Assembly (NCBI GenBank): GCA_028673005.1
Contig: CM054114.1
Location: forward strand, 11,439,108 to 11,503,107
Source: Tanypteryx hageni
Lineage: Eukaryota; Arthropoda; Insecta; Odonata; Petaluridae
DNA: 64,000 nucleotides
Reading direction: 5' to 3'
Both the position numbers and the translations under genes were made by a program. Position 1 is the first letter of the stretch; the number at the start of each line of letters is the position of its first letter. The notes under the pieces are model-generated. The model did not search any database and was not told the origin of the DNA. It saw only the letters and a program-made list of their open reading frames with translations. Of this stretch, positions 46,517-58,546 are shown piece by piece.

Positions 46517-47314
46517 GTAAGTTTCCTGAATTATAACTGATTATTTTTTTAAATGCTTTTTTCAAAATAATGTTTATTTTTTTGACGCTTCGTCTTCGTA
46601 ATTTGTAACAATAGGGTTTACACGTTATGAGAAATAAAAAAGAAAAATCACCTCGGTTTTCAATTTTCGATACTATGCGAAGCAAATCGTACTGAAGAGG
46701 CCGTCAATTTGTGGAACTCCGTAATAGCAAGTATGATTGCACGTTAAATAAAATAAGACATAGAATTGAAAAAATTTACTAGTTCCACAAAAAACGTGAC
46801 CAGATGACGACAATCATTCGTAGAAACCGGTCGTGTTTTTTCTTTAAATGGGAAATCAAAAGTTTTCAATGCTATGCGTTTTATTTTACTTAAAATGTGA
46901 TCATATCATGCGAAATTCGCAGTATGTCGGAATTCTGTGGATTGCTATCTGAAACGTAGCACCAGGAGTCTGATTGGAAGAGGATGGCGGAATATCTTTC
47001 TGCAAAGCAAAAGAAAGAGTTCGAGAGAGAGGGAGGTGGAGAGAGAGGAAGGAAGGGAAGGAGATACGGAGGAAGGGGATTGGTTCGTAGAAGGAGAGAA
47101 CCTTTCACTGTGCGAGAAGCCAAGCCAAAAGAATGAAGGCGTTGGCTTGTATATGGTAACAGCCTTTCATATTCAAACATATTTTTATGCGGGAGGAGAA
47201 CCCTCTCATTCTGTTCCCTTTCTCACTCTTCATATTTTTTTACGCAGTGTCATAAAGAAGACTCCGCCCAGCTTCCATCCTCCGCCAAAAAGTTTTTTAT
47301 TCTCATTCCATGTA

Positions 47315-47321
<7 letters not shown>
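46517..47321. other. Unassigned DNA downstream of the microexon candidate
   Basis: AT-rich to 46920, then a GA-rich patch (47010-47100). A plus frame at 46937-47386 (149 codons) crosses this patch and the TA repeat and lacks any domain. Confidence 0.35.

Positions 47322-47366
<45 letters not shown>
47322..47366. repeat. (TA)n microsatellite
   Basis: About 22 TA units, flanked by further TATAT words up to 47395. It yields Tyr-Ile repeats in frame. Confidence 0.97.
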
Positions 47367-47369
<3 letters not shown>

Positions 47370-50254
47370 ACGTATTATATATATAAATACACATGCATTT
47401 ATATTTCTAAAATATTTTCGCATTTCCCCGCAATCCGTCCAAAAACTTTCGTCCGTGCCCTTAACAACGCAAGGATATACTTTTTTCTCTGGACGACACC
47501 TTCATATCAATTTTTTATTATCTTTCATTCGACGGTGGCGGAGCAAGTCTCCCTCCATCTCCCTCCCTCCGTCTCTCTCCCTTTCTCTCCGCTTCCACCC
47601 CCGCTGAAGATGAAACTCCTCCCTCACTTTTTTAATTTATTATTTTGTCGCCTGACGAAGAGGATCCTGCTCCGTCATTATTTTTCTCGAAGGAATTTTT
47701 ATATCATAACAGTTTGTTTGTTTTTTCAATTTTAATTATTTTCCGGTTTGGAGTTGTTGTTGGGTGTCTCTCTCCGGCCTCCTCCTACCGCGTGCACCGT
47801 CTTTTATTTAGGTGGGTCTCTCTCTCGCTCTCCGAGAAAGTTGCCATGAAAAGGTTTCTGTTAAGAGAAGAGGTATGATGCCACAGTCAAGCTGTATTAT
47901 TCAACAATGTGTCGCCGCGAAGGATTTCATTCGCTCTCTCGAGCCTTTTGCCTTTCTCTCGTCTGTTGGTGTCCGCTGAGTGTTAGTTGCGACATATATA
48001 AGGACATGACGGGATATCATTAGAACTTTTAAGACATTTACAATGCCAAAGTGTTGGAATGTCCGCTGCTTTTGCGCGCAAAATCATTACTTGGACTACG
48101 CGAGCCGATGTTAAGTTAAAGTTATTCCAGCGTTACTTTCGTTGAAACGCAGGTATGGTCCAAGTTTGTGAAAAAGTTTTTAAAAATGAAAATGTCTGCT
48201 CGTGTCCTGATGGAATGTATTCGAAAATAAAGATTGTGCTTCGCCATTTTGGCTAAACTCGACTGCGGATTATTTAGAAATTAGCAAGGGAGTAACGTAT
48301 TGGTATTGGGTCTAACATACAAAGACATTTTGCGTCGAGACGGGCAGATATGAGGCAGAAAACTCAAATTACTTTGGCTAACTATCCGAAAATCTTTTCG
48401 CCATTTTCTGCTTTCGCCGTTATCTTGTTATTATCGTGCTTAAAAGCCATCGCATGATCTGTTTATGTTTCACGTTAAGAGCTTGTCTCTCAACCGCTGG
48501 CAAGGGAAGACGGGGTGAAACGTCACCGCCGTGGCGCAGATGAAAAAACAAAAGAAAACTCGGCGACGCAAACATCGCGTGTGTTCTGCCCGAAGGGGGT
48601 TCCGTTAGAAAGAGAGGCTGCGTTGAATGGGAGGGAATCAAAATGCAGTTCTTGGGAGACAGTGCCAGCTCGGCGGAACTCAAAAAAAGGGAGAAGGGTG
48701 GGGGAGGGAGGGAGAGCAAGGAGGAGAGGGGAGAAAGGGATATTCGCGAATAGGGTTCCCCTCACGCGAAGGGGAGAGGCGAAGAAAGGAAAAGGGAAAA
48801 GATGGCGGTGCTGTCGTCGGTAGAAGAGTGATTAGAAAAAGCACGAAACAAGTGACAATCGTGGAGGAAGAGAAAGGACGAAAGAGAGAAAGGAGTATTT
48901 TTCCTCCATTGGTTCATTTTTTCCTCGAGACTTTATGAAATTGTATCCGAGCGTTTCGGGCGAGGCAGCACGCGTGGCGGAACCTTGGTACGCATCGTAT
49001 GCAAATCTTTTATTTTTTTCTTTTCGAGTCAACGGAGAAATGGGAGAAGATAAATATAGGCTTCATTAAGAGCTCTCTCTCTCTCTCTCCCGATAGAAGT
49101 GAGGTACTAAACAGAGATGGAAGGCAGGTAAAAGAAATGAGCGAGTCAGAGAAGATGCTGAGCAGTGGAAACGATTTCGGACCGTTCTGTACGACCTAGC
49201 TAAGCAACGCACCGTGTAGCGCGTACGAAAGGCGGTTCAATGATTGCCCGAAAGGTGGCATGCGGATAGGTGAGCAAGACAAACGAAGAAGTCCCGATGG
49301 CTCGGCGTTAGGAATTTCGGCGTCTTTTGAATAGCGGAAAAGTGTGGTTTGAGGGCTTTCCGAACGAATGGCGGGAAGGAGTGATTTTTGGGGTGGAAGG
49401 GTATTCTTCGCTGCGATGCTCGTTGGCGATGGTGCAATGGGGTGAGTGCGAACTTCGCATCCTCTTCAACCACGCACGGGACCGCATTCGATTGCGTGCG
49501 TGTGTTTGAGAGGAAAAGGGGAGGAATTCGGAAGAGAGGAGCTGACAATGGGAATCCGAGACAAAAAAGAGTTGAGCTTTGGCCAACAAAGATGCGCGCG
49601 TGCATCGGAATTTTTAAAAAGAATTCGATTATTGTACGCGCTATTGTTAAGTGAGGCTCTTAAAGCCGACGGATGTAACAAGTGAACGCGGAGAACTTAT
49701 TTCTCCCGCATCTTCATCCCTCGCGTCCTTTCATCGAGTCCGTTCCTTACATATAGCCGGCGGCTGGCGCCGCTCTTGATCTCTGCGAAATGGAAGCTTA
49801 GATCGATTTATCCCAAAATGTGATTCGTATGGCTTTCTCCAATACTGGATGAGATGCCCATTTTGTGGCGACAGCAGATTACTATTTTATGAAACAAAAT
49901 TCACTAGTAAACAGAATATTCCAAATGAAAACAAAAATTACGCAAGAAACTACCACTATAAATCCCGCTAGGTTTTGTTACTAAAACTTGAACCTCAACA
50001 AATTTATATTGTAAAGAAAACCTTGCAACACCATGATAATATGGATGTACAAATCGTCTTCATTTTCCTTCGAGGGAGCTATAAAGTCCTTCGTTTAATA
50101 TCTCTACCACATACTCCTTTTAATTCCTAAAAGTATTTTTAAGTGAGTCGATAATCAATATATAATTTGTCAAATGTCCGTCTGAGGAAAGGTCATTTTA
50201 ATGACACACTATTTGAATGGCAATTTGAATCAGCATAAATGAGGAGTCCGGGAC
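47367..50254. other. Unassigned DNA
   Basis: CT-rich 47540-47605; GA-rich 48670-48800; CpG-rich 49190-49520, where both strands carry several overlapping frames; AT-rich 49850-50200. No repeat ends or RNA genes were recognised. Confidence 0.35.
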
Positions 50255-50262
50255 GCATACTG

Positions 50263-50499
50263 CAGTGTTTCTCAACCGGGGGTCCGCGCGTTATTTCTCG
50301 AGGGGTCTGCGAGTTGAGTAGGACATGTTTATTTTTATCTATAACTTGTTTGATCCAGCACAGAGTTCTGATTAATGTTTCAACGTGAAAATGCTAGACA
50401 ACGAATGATCAATGCATGAACTTTTCAGAGAGAGAGGGTTCGCAGATATTGCGAGACTTCGCAGGGGGTCCGCGGCCCCAAAACGGTTGAGAAACACTG
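50263..50499. mobile_element. hAT-type MITE, 237 bp
   Basis: Flanked by a perfect 8-bp duplication GCATACTG (50255-50262 and 50500-50507). The terminal inverted repeat CAGTGTTTCTCAACCG is perfect over 16 bp. GGGGTCCGCG words lie inside both ends. No coding capacity. The perfect ends suggest one of the younger insertions in the window. Confidence 0.93.
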
Positions 50500-50507
50500 G
50501 CATACTG

Positions 50508-52770
50508 AGTAACGCGTCGGCTCGCGAATATGAATCCTGATCAGATCAGTTTTTTTGATTCAATTTTATATTTCTGTTGTCCTGAAATATATGAATTATA
50601 AAAGCAAAGTATATTATTCTATTTTTTTAAGTTTCGTAGCAACGGTCAAGCCACTAGTTGCAATAAATAACGCTTGCATCTATTATTTTTGCGTAAGACA
50701 GGGATTATGAAAAATTCACTCCGTTCGAATGCAATTCCCAACGCCCTTCATTCCGCTTTCTTCCCCTTCCCCAATCGGTGGGGTGAGATTCTTTCCCCAG
50801 ACTCCAATTTGGAGCGAAGAAAACCGCCGCGGAAAAATAAAAATCAATCGAGGCATGTGTCAGAAAGCGCAGCCATCATCTCACGCATTTTAAACTCTGA
50901 AGGGTGAAAATTGTCGAGTTTTGAAAGGAAAGAGAGTCGACGTCGAAGTCTGAGCGAAGTTAGATAAGGAAGGGATGGCTTCCCGTGGGTGAGAAATTGA
51001 GGGCGGGGGGGGGGGGGCAGGAAAGGGGCGGCATCGCCCCGCGGGCTAGGGGCGAGGCGGCGGAGGGCAGGACTGCATCCCGGAGAAAATGCATTTCCGT
51101 GGCGTCACCAGCCCCAATGCGATTTCTCTCCAGCTGGTTCGTCGAAGGCATTTGTTTTAAGCGTCAACAGTTCCGTGCAATACAGAAATCAATATTTAAC
51201 TGTCTCGAATTAACTAATAAGAGTGCATATGTTAGAGCGTCGATATGGTTTCGGACGAGCAGCAGTTTTAGTTTAAGCAGTCGTTGCATTTCTTGGAGTA
51301 ACTACTTTTAATCGCCTGAAAATTACAACAAAGTCTTCGTCGTATTTCCTTACGACAATTCAAAACGATTTTTAACGGTTCCCTTTGGGTATATTTTAAT
51401 AAACCGTTTCCGAGTTACATATGGATAGGTTAATTTACCATTGTTGCAGTTCCATTCACAAAAATAATATGAAAAAATCAAATCTGATCAAATTTCATTT
51501 TTCAATAACATTACCATATTTTACTAACATTTATATTTAATGGCGCTAGGAGAATATGAAAAGTTCCGACACTCATTCTAGGCAAAATTTAAATGCACAC
51601 AGTTTGTGCCTCGTAGTGAAAATATGCCAAATATTTTTTTCCGCGGGACTGACTTTTACGTTACTTTTCCCAAAACGCTTCGTCAGACAATGGCCTCAAC
51701 ACTGAGTTGCATCATTTTTTCAGTTCGCGCCTGGCGACAAGGGAGGCGGCGAGCGAATATCATCCTTCCGAAAGATCGAAGCTCTCAATCAAACTAAGGC
51801 ACAGGCGGCGAGGCAGGAGAGAGCCCGCCGTTGTGGCGTGCCTTACAGATTTCGACGCCGCGAAGAAAGAAATAAAGGAACCGCGGGAAAACAATAAACG
51901 CGAAAAGCAAATGTGTACGAAAGTTTCGAGTATTTGGGTTAGGATAAACCGCGATCTTTTATGTCTTTTTCATTTCATCAACGCCTGGGGTAAGCGTGAG
52001 GAAGGTTTTCAGGGCGGGCTGTGAAGGAATCGCTTTTTCGAGAAAAATCCTCGGAAGATTTCGGGATGCTTTTAAGTTCGATCGAAACTCATATAAATAT
52101 ACGCATCTTGCGCAACAAAATCTCACGGTTTTGCTGTTTCTCTGAATACTTAAAAAAATTCAACGCATACCAATGTTTCATAGAATGCTACACTGATTTC
52201 TTTCTTTTAATCGTTTGACCTACCATTGGCATCATCTCCCACAGCGTTTATTACGCATAATTGATATTACATCTGAATTTCCAGAAGGAAGGCGATATGA
52301 ATTTCGGTTGACTTTTAGTGCAAATCGACGAAAACGTTAATATGTAGGGTGAAATCATTTTAACTTGGAATGCCTTTTATGCTTGCGTTAGGCCGCAGTT
52401 GAATCAGTATCTGCAACTGCAGAAACTCGCCAATTAATCACACAAAAATCATCGACATTCTTAAGGTAGGAAGAGACAAAAAGAAGGATAAAAAGTGAGA
52501 GAGGCGATGATGGATGACTATATAGAAGTTAGGAGGGTGTGCAGGAGAACGCCTGCAAAATAAAAGAGAAGGCGATTCTTTTTTGTGAACTCCATATGCA
52601 TCAAGGCGAGATTGAGACTGGGACCGCAGCGGTGTCATCGGTCGGCGGCGGTGCGCGGTGCCTTGGTGTCGTCGGTTTTATAAGAGAAAGAACCTGCAGA
52701 GGTTTTACGGGATTATTGAAAACGTGGAACACGAGAGAGTGGGAAACGGGTAAGGGGATGGATGGATAAA
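50508..52770. other. Unassigned DNA
   Basis: Contains a G13 run at 51005-51017 and a strong acceptor-like TGCATCATTTTTTCAG ending near 51721 with no donor close by. CpG-rich 51720-51900 with several frames open together. AT-rich 51400-51600 and 52060-52440. Confidence 0.35.
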
Positions 52771-52779
52771 GCCCATCTC

Positions 52780-53312
52780 TGTCTTCCACTTTCTCCCTCC
52801 CTCCATCTCACTCTCCCTCTATTTCTCTTCCACTCTCTCTCCCCCTCCCTCTATCTCTCTCACCCTCCCTCTCTCTCACTCCCTCTCTCCCTCCCTCTCT
52901 CCCTCCCTTCCTCTCTCTCCCTCCCTCTCTCTTCCTCTCTCTCTCCCTCCCTCTCTCTCTCTCCCTCCCTCTCTCTCTCCCTCTCTCTCTCCCTCTCCCT
53001 CCCCCTCCCTCTCTCCCTCCCTCTATCTCTCCCTCTTTCTCCCTCTTTCCATCTCTCTCCCTCACTCCCTCTTCCTCGACCCCTCTTTCTCTCTACATCT
53101 CTCTCTTCCTCTCTCTCCCTCCCTCTCTCCCTCCCCCTCCCTCTCTCCCTCCCTCTATCTCTCCCTCTTTCTCTCTCTCTCCCTCACTCCCTCTTCCTCT
53201 CCCCCTCTTCCTCTCTCCATCTCTCTCTCTTTTCCTCTATCTCCCCCTCTTCTACTCTCTCCCTCCTTCTCTCCCTCTTCTCTCTCCTTCTCCTCTCTCC
53301 CTCTCTGCTCTC
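52780..53312. repeat. Pyrimidine block with a 132-bp tandem duplication
   Basis: Almost pure C+T on the + strand over 0.5 kb. A 46-base segment at 52995-53040 recurs at 53127-53172 (132 bp apart). The following CTCACTCCCTCTTCCTC recurs at 53061 and 53183 (122 bp apart), indicating a duplicated unit with a roughly 10-bp indel. The 190-codon Leu/Ser/Pro frame is an artefact. Confidence 0.92.
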
Positions 53313-54695
53313 CTTCCGGCGAGATCTGTGCTGACGGCGCGATGGCCGATTTGCTCTTGACACTTCCCGCAAAACTGTGCGATCGCTTTTCCCGTCCTGG
53401 TCTTCCTCCCTCCATACATCCATCCTCCTTATCTCTTATTTTGCTCCTCCGATTGCTCTTTCCTCTCCTTTTTGCTGATGGAATGACCGCCTTAGGTGAC
53501 TGCTGAAGCTATCATTTGTTCGTGCAAATAGTTGTCGAGGAAACATTTAAGAGATTTCATGTATGTCTTTGAGTGTTCGGTGGAAGCTGTAGAGTCGAGT
53601 GAGATGGATTTTTGCTGAGACGGCTGAAAGCAGGGAAACGTATCGAGAAATACAACACCAGAAGCGCATAGTTAATTCCAAATCCAACGACACGTCGGCA
53701 GGCTGCATTGTTGCATATGCGATTTGAAATTCGTTTATGCTTTTGGATATATTTTAACACACATCACTTTAATAGTGTTTTCTCCATACCTGTTAACAAT
53801 ATGTGTCTTATATTCTTCATGTGGACTGAATAACATAGACAATTATAACTTGAGCATTATAATGTTCCTGGTCATTAACGGTTCCCTTGAAATGTATTAC
53901 GAATGTAATTTTAACCGATCCATAGATCTACATCAGGAAGGTTCACTGTTAATTTAATGAATCACTTTTAATTTTTGGTTTGGTATGAGAAATCAAACCT
54001 TGTTCAGGTAAAGCCAGCCGTTGATTAGTCGTCCGACTATTAGTCATTTAGAGTTTACGCCGAGCTTGTTGACACAGTATTACTTCGGGACAATATTCGT
54101 TCACGCTTCGTCTCTATGGTGAAAGGAGTCTCGCTATCACTATGGTAACGCAGTAGATAGCCATCGGTTATCTCGGCGTGATGGCACCGGCAAGCGGCAG
54201 AAGGTAGTGTTCGGGAGCGGTTAGGAGCGGGAGACAGCCTTCCGGTGTATACTGCTCTCCATTTTCGCTTCTCGTTTGTTCCTTCTTCTCCTTCTCCTCC
54301 TCCCTACCGCCATCGTCTCCGCATACTCTCCTTAATGAATCGTTCTGCGGGCACAGAGAGAGAGAGAAAGACCGTTGGTGTGGGAAGTCGAGGGAGTGGG
54401 ACACTGTATGATTGAGGGGAAAGAAAAAACATTTATTCCTAAGGGTTGGGAAAAAGGGGGTGGGTTTTTAGAGAGGATGGGGGCTGAAGAAAGCGACAGG
54501 GTGTCGTTAGGAAGGGGAGGTGGGGTTGTCGCGGGTTCTTTTCGGACGCCAACGTCCCACTATCTAGATTCTTTTTTTTCGTTTGAGTTTTATTCCGCGA
54601 CGGCCGATCTGGAGCGGCCCTGACTGACTCGCTGTGAGGTCGGCTTTTTTATATCAGCGCAAGGCGTGGTGAACTCTCTTGCAATTACTTCTCAG
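53313..54695. other. Unassigned DNA
   Basis: Mixed, AT-rich at 53700-54000, then a G-rich run at 54370-54540. No recognised element or RNA gene. Confidence 0.35.
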
Positions 54696-54767
54696 GATTA
54701 CACTCTGAGCGAGGGAAAGTTTGTGTGTGTCTGTATGTGTGCTTGGGGAAAAATCCAGAGTCGCAAG
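54696..54767 (+). other. Candidate 72-nt exon (weak)
   Basis: Acceptor TTGCAATTACTTCTCAG ends at 54695 and donor GTGAGC follows 54767 (CGCAAG|GTGAGC). The intervening 72 bases are open in a frame starting DYTLSEGKFV and ending KIQSRK. A GTGTGTGTCTGT run makes the middle of the peptide Cys/Val-rich, which weakens the case. Confidence 0.17.
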
Positions 54768-55659
54768 GTGAGCGTGTTTTGTTTGCTTCTCGCGTTTTTA
54801 ACTCGCGCTTTCGGGCTGTCCTGTCGATTTGTTTTAGTCGAGCTGTTTTACTGCATCTTGGACGAATACAAAAAATAACTCGGAAAAAATAACATTTACC
54901 GCTTTCCAAATCGGAGTTTACTGTAAAAAATCTTAAGTAATAAGTGCTGAGAAACAAAGGGAAAGAAATGTAGTTGTGGTATGGTTAAAGTCGATTCAAT
55001 ATTTTCGAAGAATATTGAATGCCTCTAAAATACAATACGGTGTTATAATTTGAGATGAAAATATCACCGAAAGACGTCAATAAAGAATAATTAGCGTATT
55101 TCAAATCTTTCATATGAACATATAGCTTATGAATCCGTCAATCTTTCTTCATTTGGGATCCTTTAAATAGTACAGAAGGAAGTTATGAATTCTTGCTTTT
55201 ATTACTCATCTGCCAGGTCGGTCTGTGCGCATAAAATTTTGCCGTCTTTCTTTCGACCGTCCTAAAAACTTCTCTCAGATTTTTCAAAATTACGGAGGAT
55301 ATCTCGAGGGACGTCCAAGTAAAAGTGTTTTCCCGCTCCGAAGAGTCCCATCGCAAAAAAAGAAAGAGGTTATTGTGTGAGGGACAAAAAACGCCGGGAA
55401 AAAATCGCGAAAACTCTTAAGAAGACTCTTATGCGAGGGGAAAGGAAGACGCGGCGATAAAGCCCTTTCGATCGAGACGATGCGCTCGGAGAAGAAAAAA
55501 CAAGCGCCGCACGCATTTATAAAAAATCCTCTTATAAAAATTCCTCCGTGATTTCATTTTTTGGAGGATTTGAGGAAATCCTTGGAGAGAAAGAAGGATT
55601 CGTCGTTTAAATGATGGAAAGACGATAATGCAGACATAGCGATTGTGTAAGCGGGGACG
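54768..55659. other. Unassigned DNA
   Basis: AT-rich to about 55250, then mixed with CpG. Nothing identified. Confidence 0.35.
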
Positions 55660-56115
55660 CGAAGGCGGATAAGAAACGAGAATAGGAAGGAAGGAAGGAA
55701 GCGGGGGGTTGAATTGGGCGGAGGGTGGGGGGGAAGGCGGAGGGGGCGGAAGGAATAAGAGGGAGGAGGCAGAAGAGGGGGGAGATAATGCCGAGTGTTT
55801 GATCACGCAAAAAACAGATCGAAGAAGTATCGAATACGTCTGTCACCGCGGGAGGGAAGTGTGGGAATGATTATTTTGAATTTGTTGGAGAGGAAAAGAC
55901 TTTGGCTGGTGCGTCGGGGGTGGTTTTTTATGTTTTCACGAGAAAGGGTTTTTGGATTGAAGGAAAGGGAAGAGAAAAAGGATTTGCGAGGATGGGTGGG
56001 GTTGCGAGGTGGAAGGCGGTGGGGGGAGGAGCAGGGGGTGAAAAAGGAGGAGGGTATAAAAGATGGATGATTAGAATGGGTTCGAACGCACGAGGAGGGG
56101 AGTCGAGAGGGAGTC
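55660..56115. repeat. Purine-rich block
   Basis: GGAAGGAAGGAAG and GGGTGGGGGGGAAGG words on the + strand, broken by a mixed patch at 55790-55900. Frames on both strands follow composition. Confidence 0.75.
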
Positions 56116-58345
56116 TGTTTCACTCTCCGCAATCGCATTTCAATTGTTTTTATTTTTTGCGAGCGATAAGTAAAGGAGTGGCGGCGGCTTTCTGACCGTT
56201 CTTCAAAGGAGGGAAGGCTCTTGCAGTCCCTCTTCCACAGTGACTCCCGTAATTCCATTAGCGTCACCTCATCGTCTACACTGCCGTGACTCACGTTGCA
56301 ACCATCACGAATAGGTTTTGGATAGTGTCATCTGAGATGATGTTGTCTGTTCGGGTGTTTTACTGTAACATATTTTGAAAACTAATGCCTCGTGCTACTC
56401 GTTTATGTTAATAAAACTCGAGAAATGCTTTCTTTAACCCATTCACCGACGTAACGGTTTGCCTGCTGGGCTCGGCGCGCTGACCTGTCCATCTCACAGG
56501 CGGGATCTTGTTACCATCTTCTTTATCGATTGAAAGTCTTAGTAATTTCACTCATCTGCCTGTAGATGGAATTATATACCTTCTTATAGTTTTTATCTTT
56601 TCATGGATGATGTAAATACGAACATTCGTCGTATTCGGTTCACTCTCCTCTAATTTATTCTAGCAAGCTTTATTCATCGGTGTCGCTAGCAGGCTTGATC
56701 GCCAAATATTTTCAATTCAAAAAATGAATTTTTTTGCAGTGGTATACCAATAGCATACGAATGGTTGCTGCCATTCCAACCTTATGCCTTCTGATGACTA
56801 ACCGTTCATAAGAAATCCTCGCTTCGATGCAAATGGTTAGCGGGAAGATGATCGAGGTGGCACTGAGATGAAGGCTTCTGGAAGGAGATGATGACCTTAC
56901 CTCGATCAAGATCCCCTCTGCGATAGGAATAACATCGTGGTAAATATCTTGCAACTGCGCGTAAGAAAAAACATTCAGCTGTCGCACCCCCTTTCCGTGA
57001 TAGTGTTTAGAACGAAAGGAAAAAATGGGAAATAACAAAAGAGAAACTCGCAGCGTAGGCCTACCTCGGGAGACCGTGTTCCCTTTTTCCTATTCCTTTT
57101 TCTATTTGCGATAAAGGTTTGAATGCGTGGGAAGACCGATCGCGCGGGAGGAGACAAGAGCAAGAAGCGTTGAAAAAAGCTTCGCATCGAGTTAAACGAT
57201 TTTATTTTTTCGCCAAAGTTTCTCCTCCTCCGGCCGGGTGTTGGTTTGTGCGTGCCACGCGCCTTCCCATCCTTCCGCCGCGCCGTGGGTGGAATTCGTG
57301 GGGCAGGAGGGAGGGGAGGGGAGAGTGGGGGCGTTCGGAGAGGATTGGAAGCGTGGGAGGGTGTGGGGAGAAACGGAACGTAATGAATTTCACAAACGTC
57401 GGCGGAAATTACGTTTGGCTTTGCGGCACGAGCGAAGTATAAAACTTCGTCAAGCGTAGAATACCGATGGTTTCTTTCTTCGGTAGGTTCTCTTCCTATT
57501 CGCCTCCGAAAAGTGCATTTTCACTTTTGTTCCCGTAGCAGTCATTTAGGATGAGCAAGAGCAGCTGTATATATATGGCTGGATGACTGATCCGTTGGTC
57601 TTCTGCTAAGATTCAAATTCGAATTGATGCTGATACGAAACTTGTAATCACCCATCGTTGTATAACGCGCAAAACCTAGGAATATTTGGAGTTCATTGAA
57701 TTTTGTCACTTTCAAATCGCCCGTAGGATTTACTTTAATTCTTTTACCCATTAGGTACTTATCCTCCTTCTCTGCAAATATCCAAATTCAAAGATAGAAG
57801 CCACTTCCATTTGCAACAAGAGACTTACTAAAAGAACAATCGTTGCGACAATGACTATTCGGCAAAAACCTTTCTTCTGCCCTGCCTCTCATTGTGGGCC
57901 GCTTCTTTTCTCCATCCCTTTTCAAACTCCCTCCGAAAAAAACGGAGGTGTAATTCGCCCCCGCAACATAAATCGCCCCATCAAACTCTCTTTTCTCCCG
58001 TGAGCTATGACATAACGCACGTGTCTGGAGCACCTTATGGCACGGACGGTTTGCCGCAAGAGGCGGGATCCCTCGGCTGCAATCGTAAACGAGCGATTAG
58101 AGTATTTTTTTGGTCTCGCGGCGTGTGTCAGGTCTCCCAACGGAATTCCCTCGAAAGGGAGAGAGGGGAGAATAAGGAAGGAGGGGGCGGGGTGGTTATC
58201 TGCGGGGGAGTATTCAAAAGGAGATTACGTGGAATGGACGTTATGGTTCTCACCGAAGCGAAGAATGAAATCCTCAAAATGCCCCTACCCCCTGATTCTG
58301 CTTGCCACAGAAAAGGAAGTTTTTTCCCTCTCCTTCTCCTCCCAC
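56116..58345. other. Unassigned DNA
   Basis: Mixed; G-rich runs at 57295-57370 and 58150-58200. A TTAACCCATTCACCGACG word at 56434 resembles some transposon starts but has no matching end. No supported gene. Confidence 0.35.
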
Positions 58346-58349
58346 ACTC

Positions 58350-58379
58350 CCCCCCCCCCCCCCACACGCACACACACAC
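58350..58379. repeat. C14 run followed by (CA)n
   Basis: Fourteen C at 58350-58363, then ACACGCACACACACAC. Frames crossing it give Pro and His/Thr strings. Confidence 0.95.
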
Positions 58380-58483
58380 CCTACCCCCGACTATCGCTCC
58401 TGCCTTAGCAACGGCATGTGGCCGATGGGAAACATGATGCGACGGCCGATCAAAATGGGATTGTGTTTTTTTCTTTCTTACAG

Positions 58484-58546
58484 TTTGGATCTATTCTTTA
58501 TCTTTTGGTTGCATCTTTATCGAGTATGCTTTTGTCTGAGAAGTGA
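58484..58546 (+). other. Candidate terminal exon after strong acceptor (weak)
   Basis: TTGTGTTTTTTTCTTTCTTACAG ends at 58483, one of the best acceptor contexts in the window. The frame beginning TTT reads FGSILYLLVASLSSMLLSEK and then stops at 58544-58546. The peptide is hydrophobic enough for a membrane end. No poly(A) signal is obvious close by and no homologue is recognised. Confidence 0.15.

Noticed and set aside
46937..47386. 149-codon plus-strand frame
   Set aside because: Ends in Tyr-Ile repeats from (TA)n and starts in a GA-rich patch; no family features.
52762..53334. 190-codon Leu/Ser/Pro open frame
   Set aside because: Direct translation of a C+T repeat block.
56434..56700. Possible second piggyBac-like element starting TTAACCCATTCACC
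   Set aside because: No matching inverted end followed by TTAA was found downstream; the similar ATTCATCGGTG word near 56673 is not a proper inverted copy.
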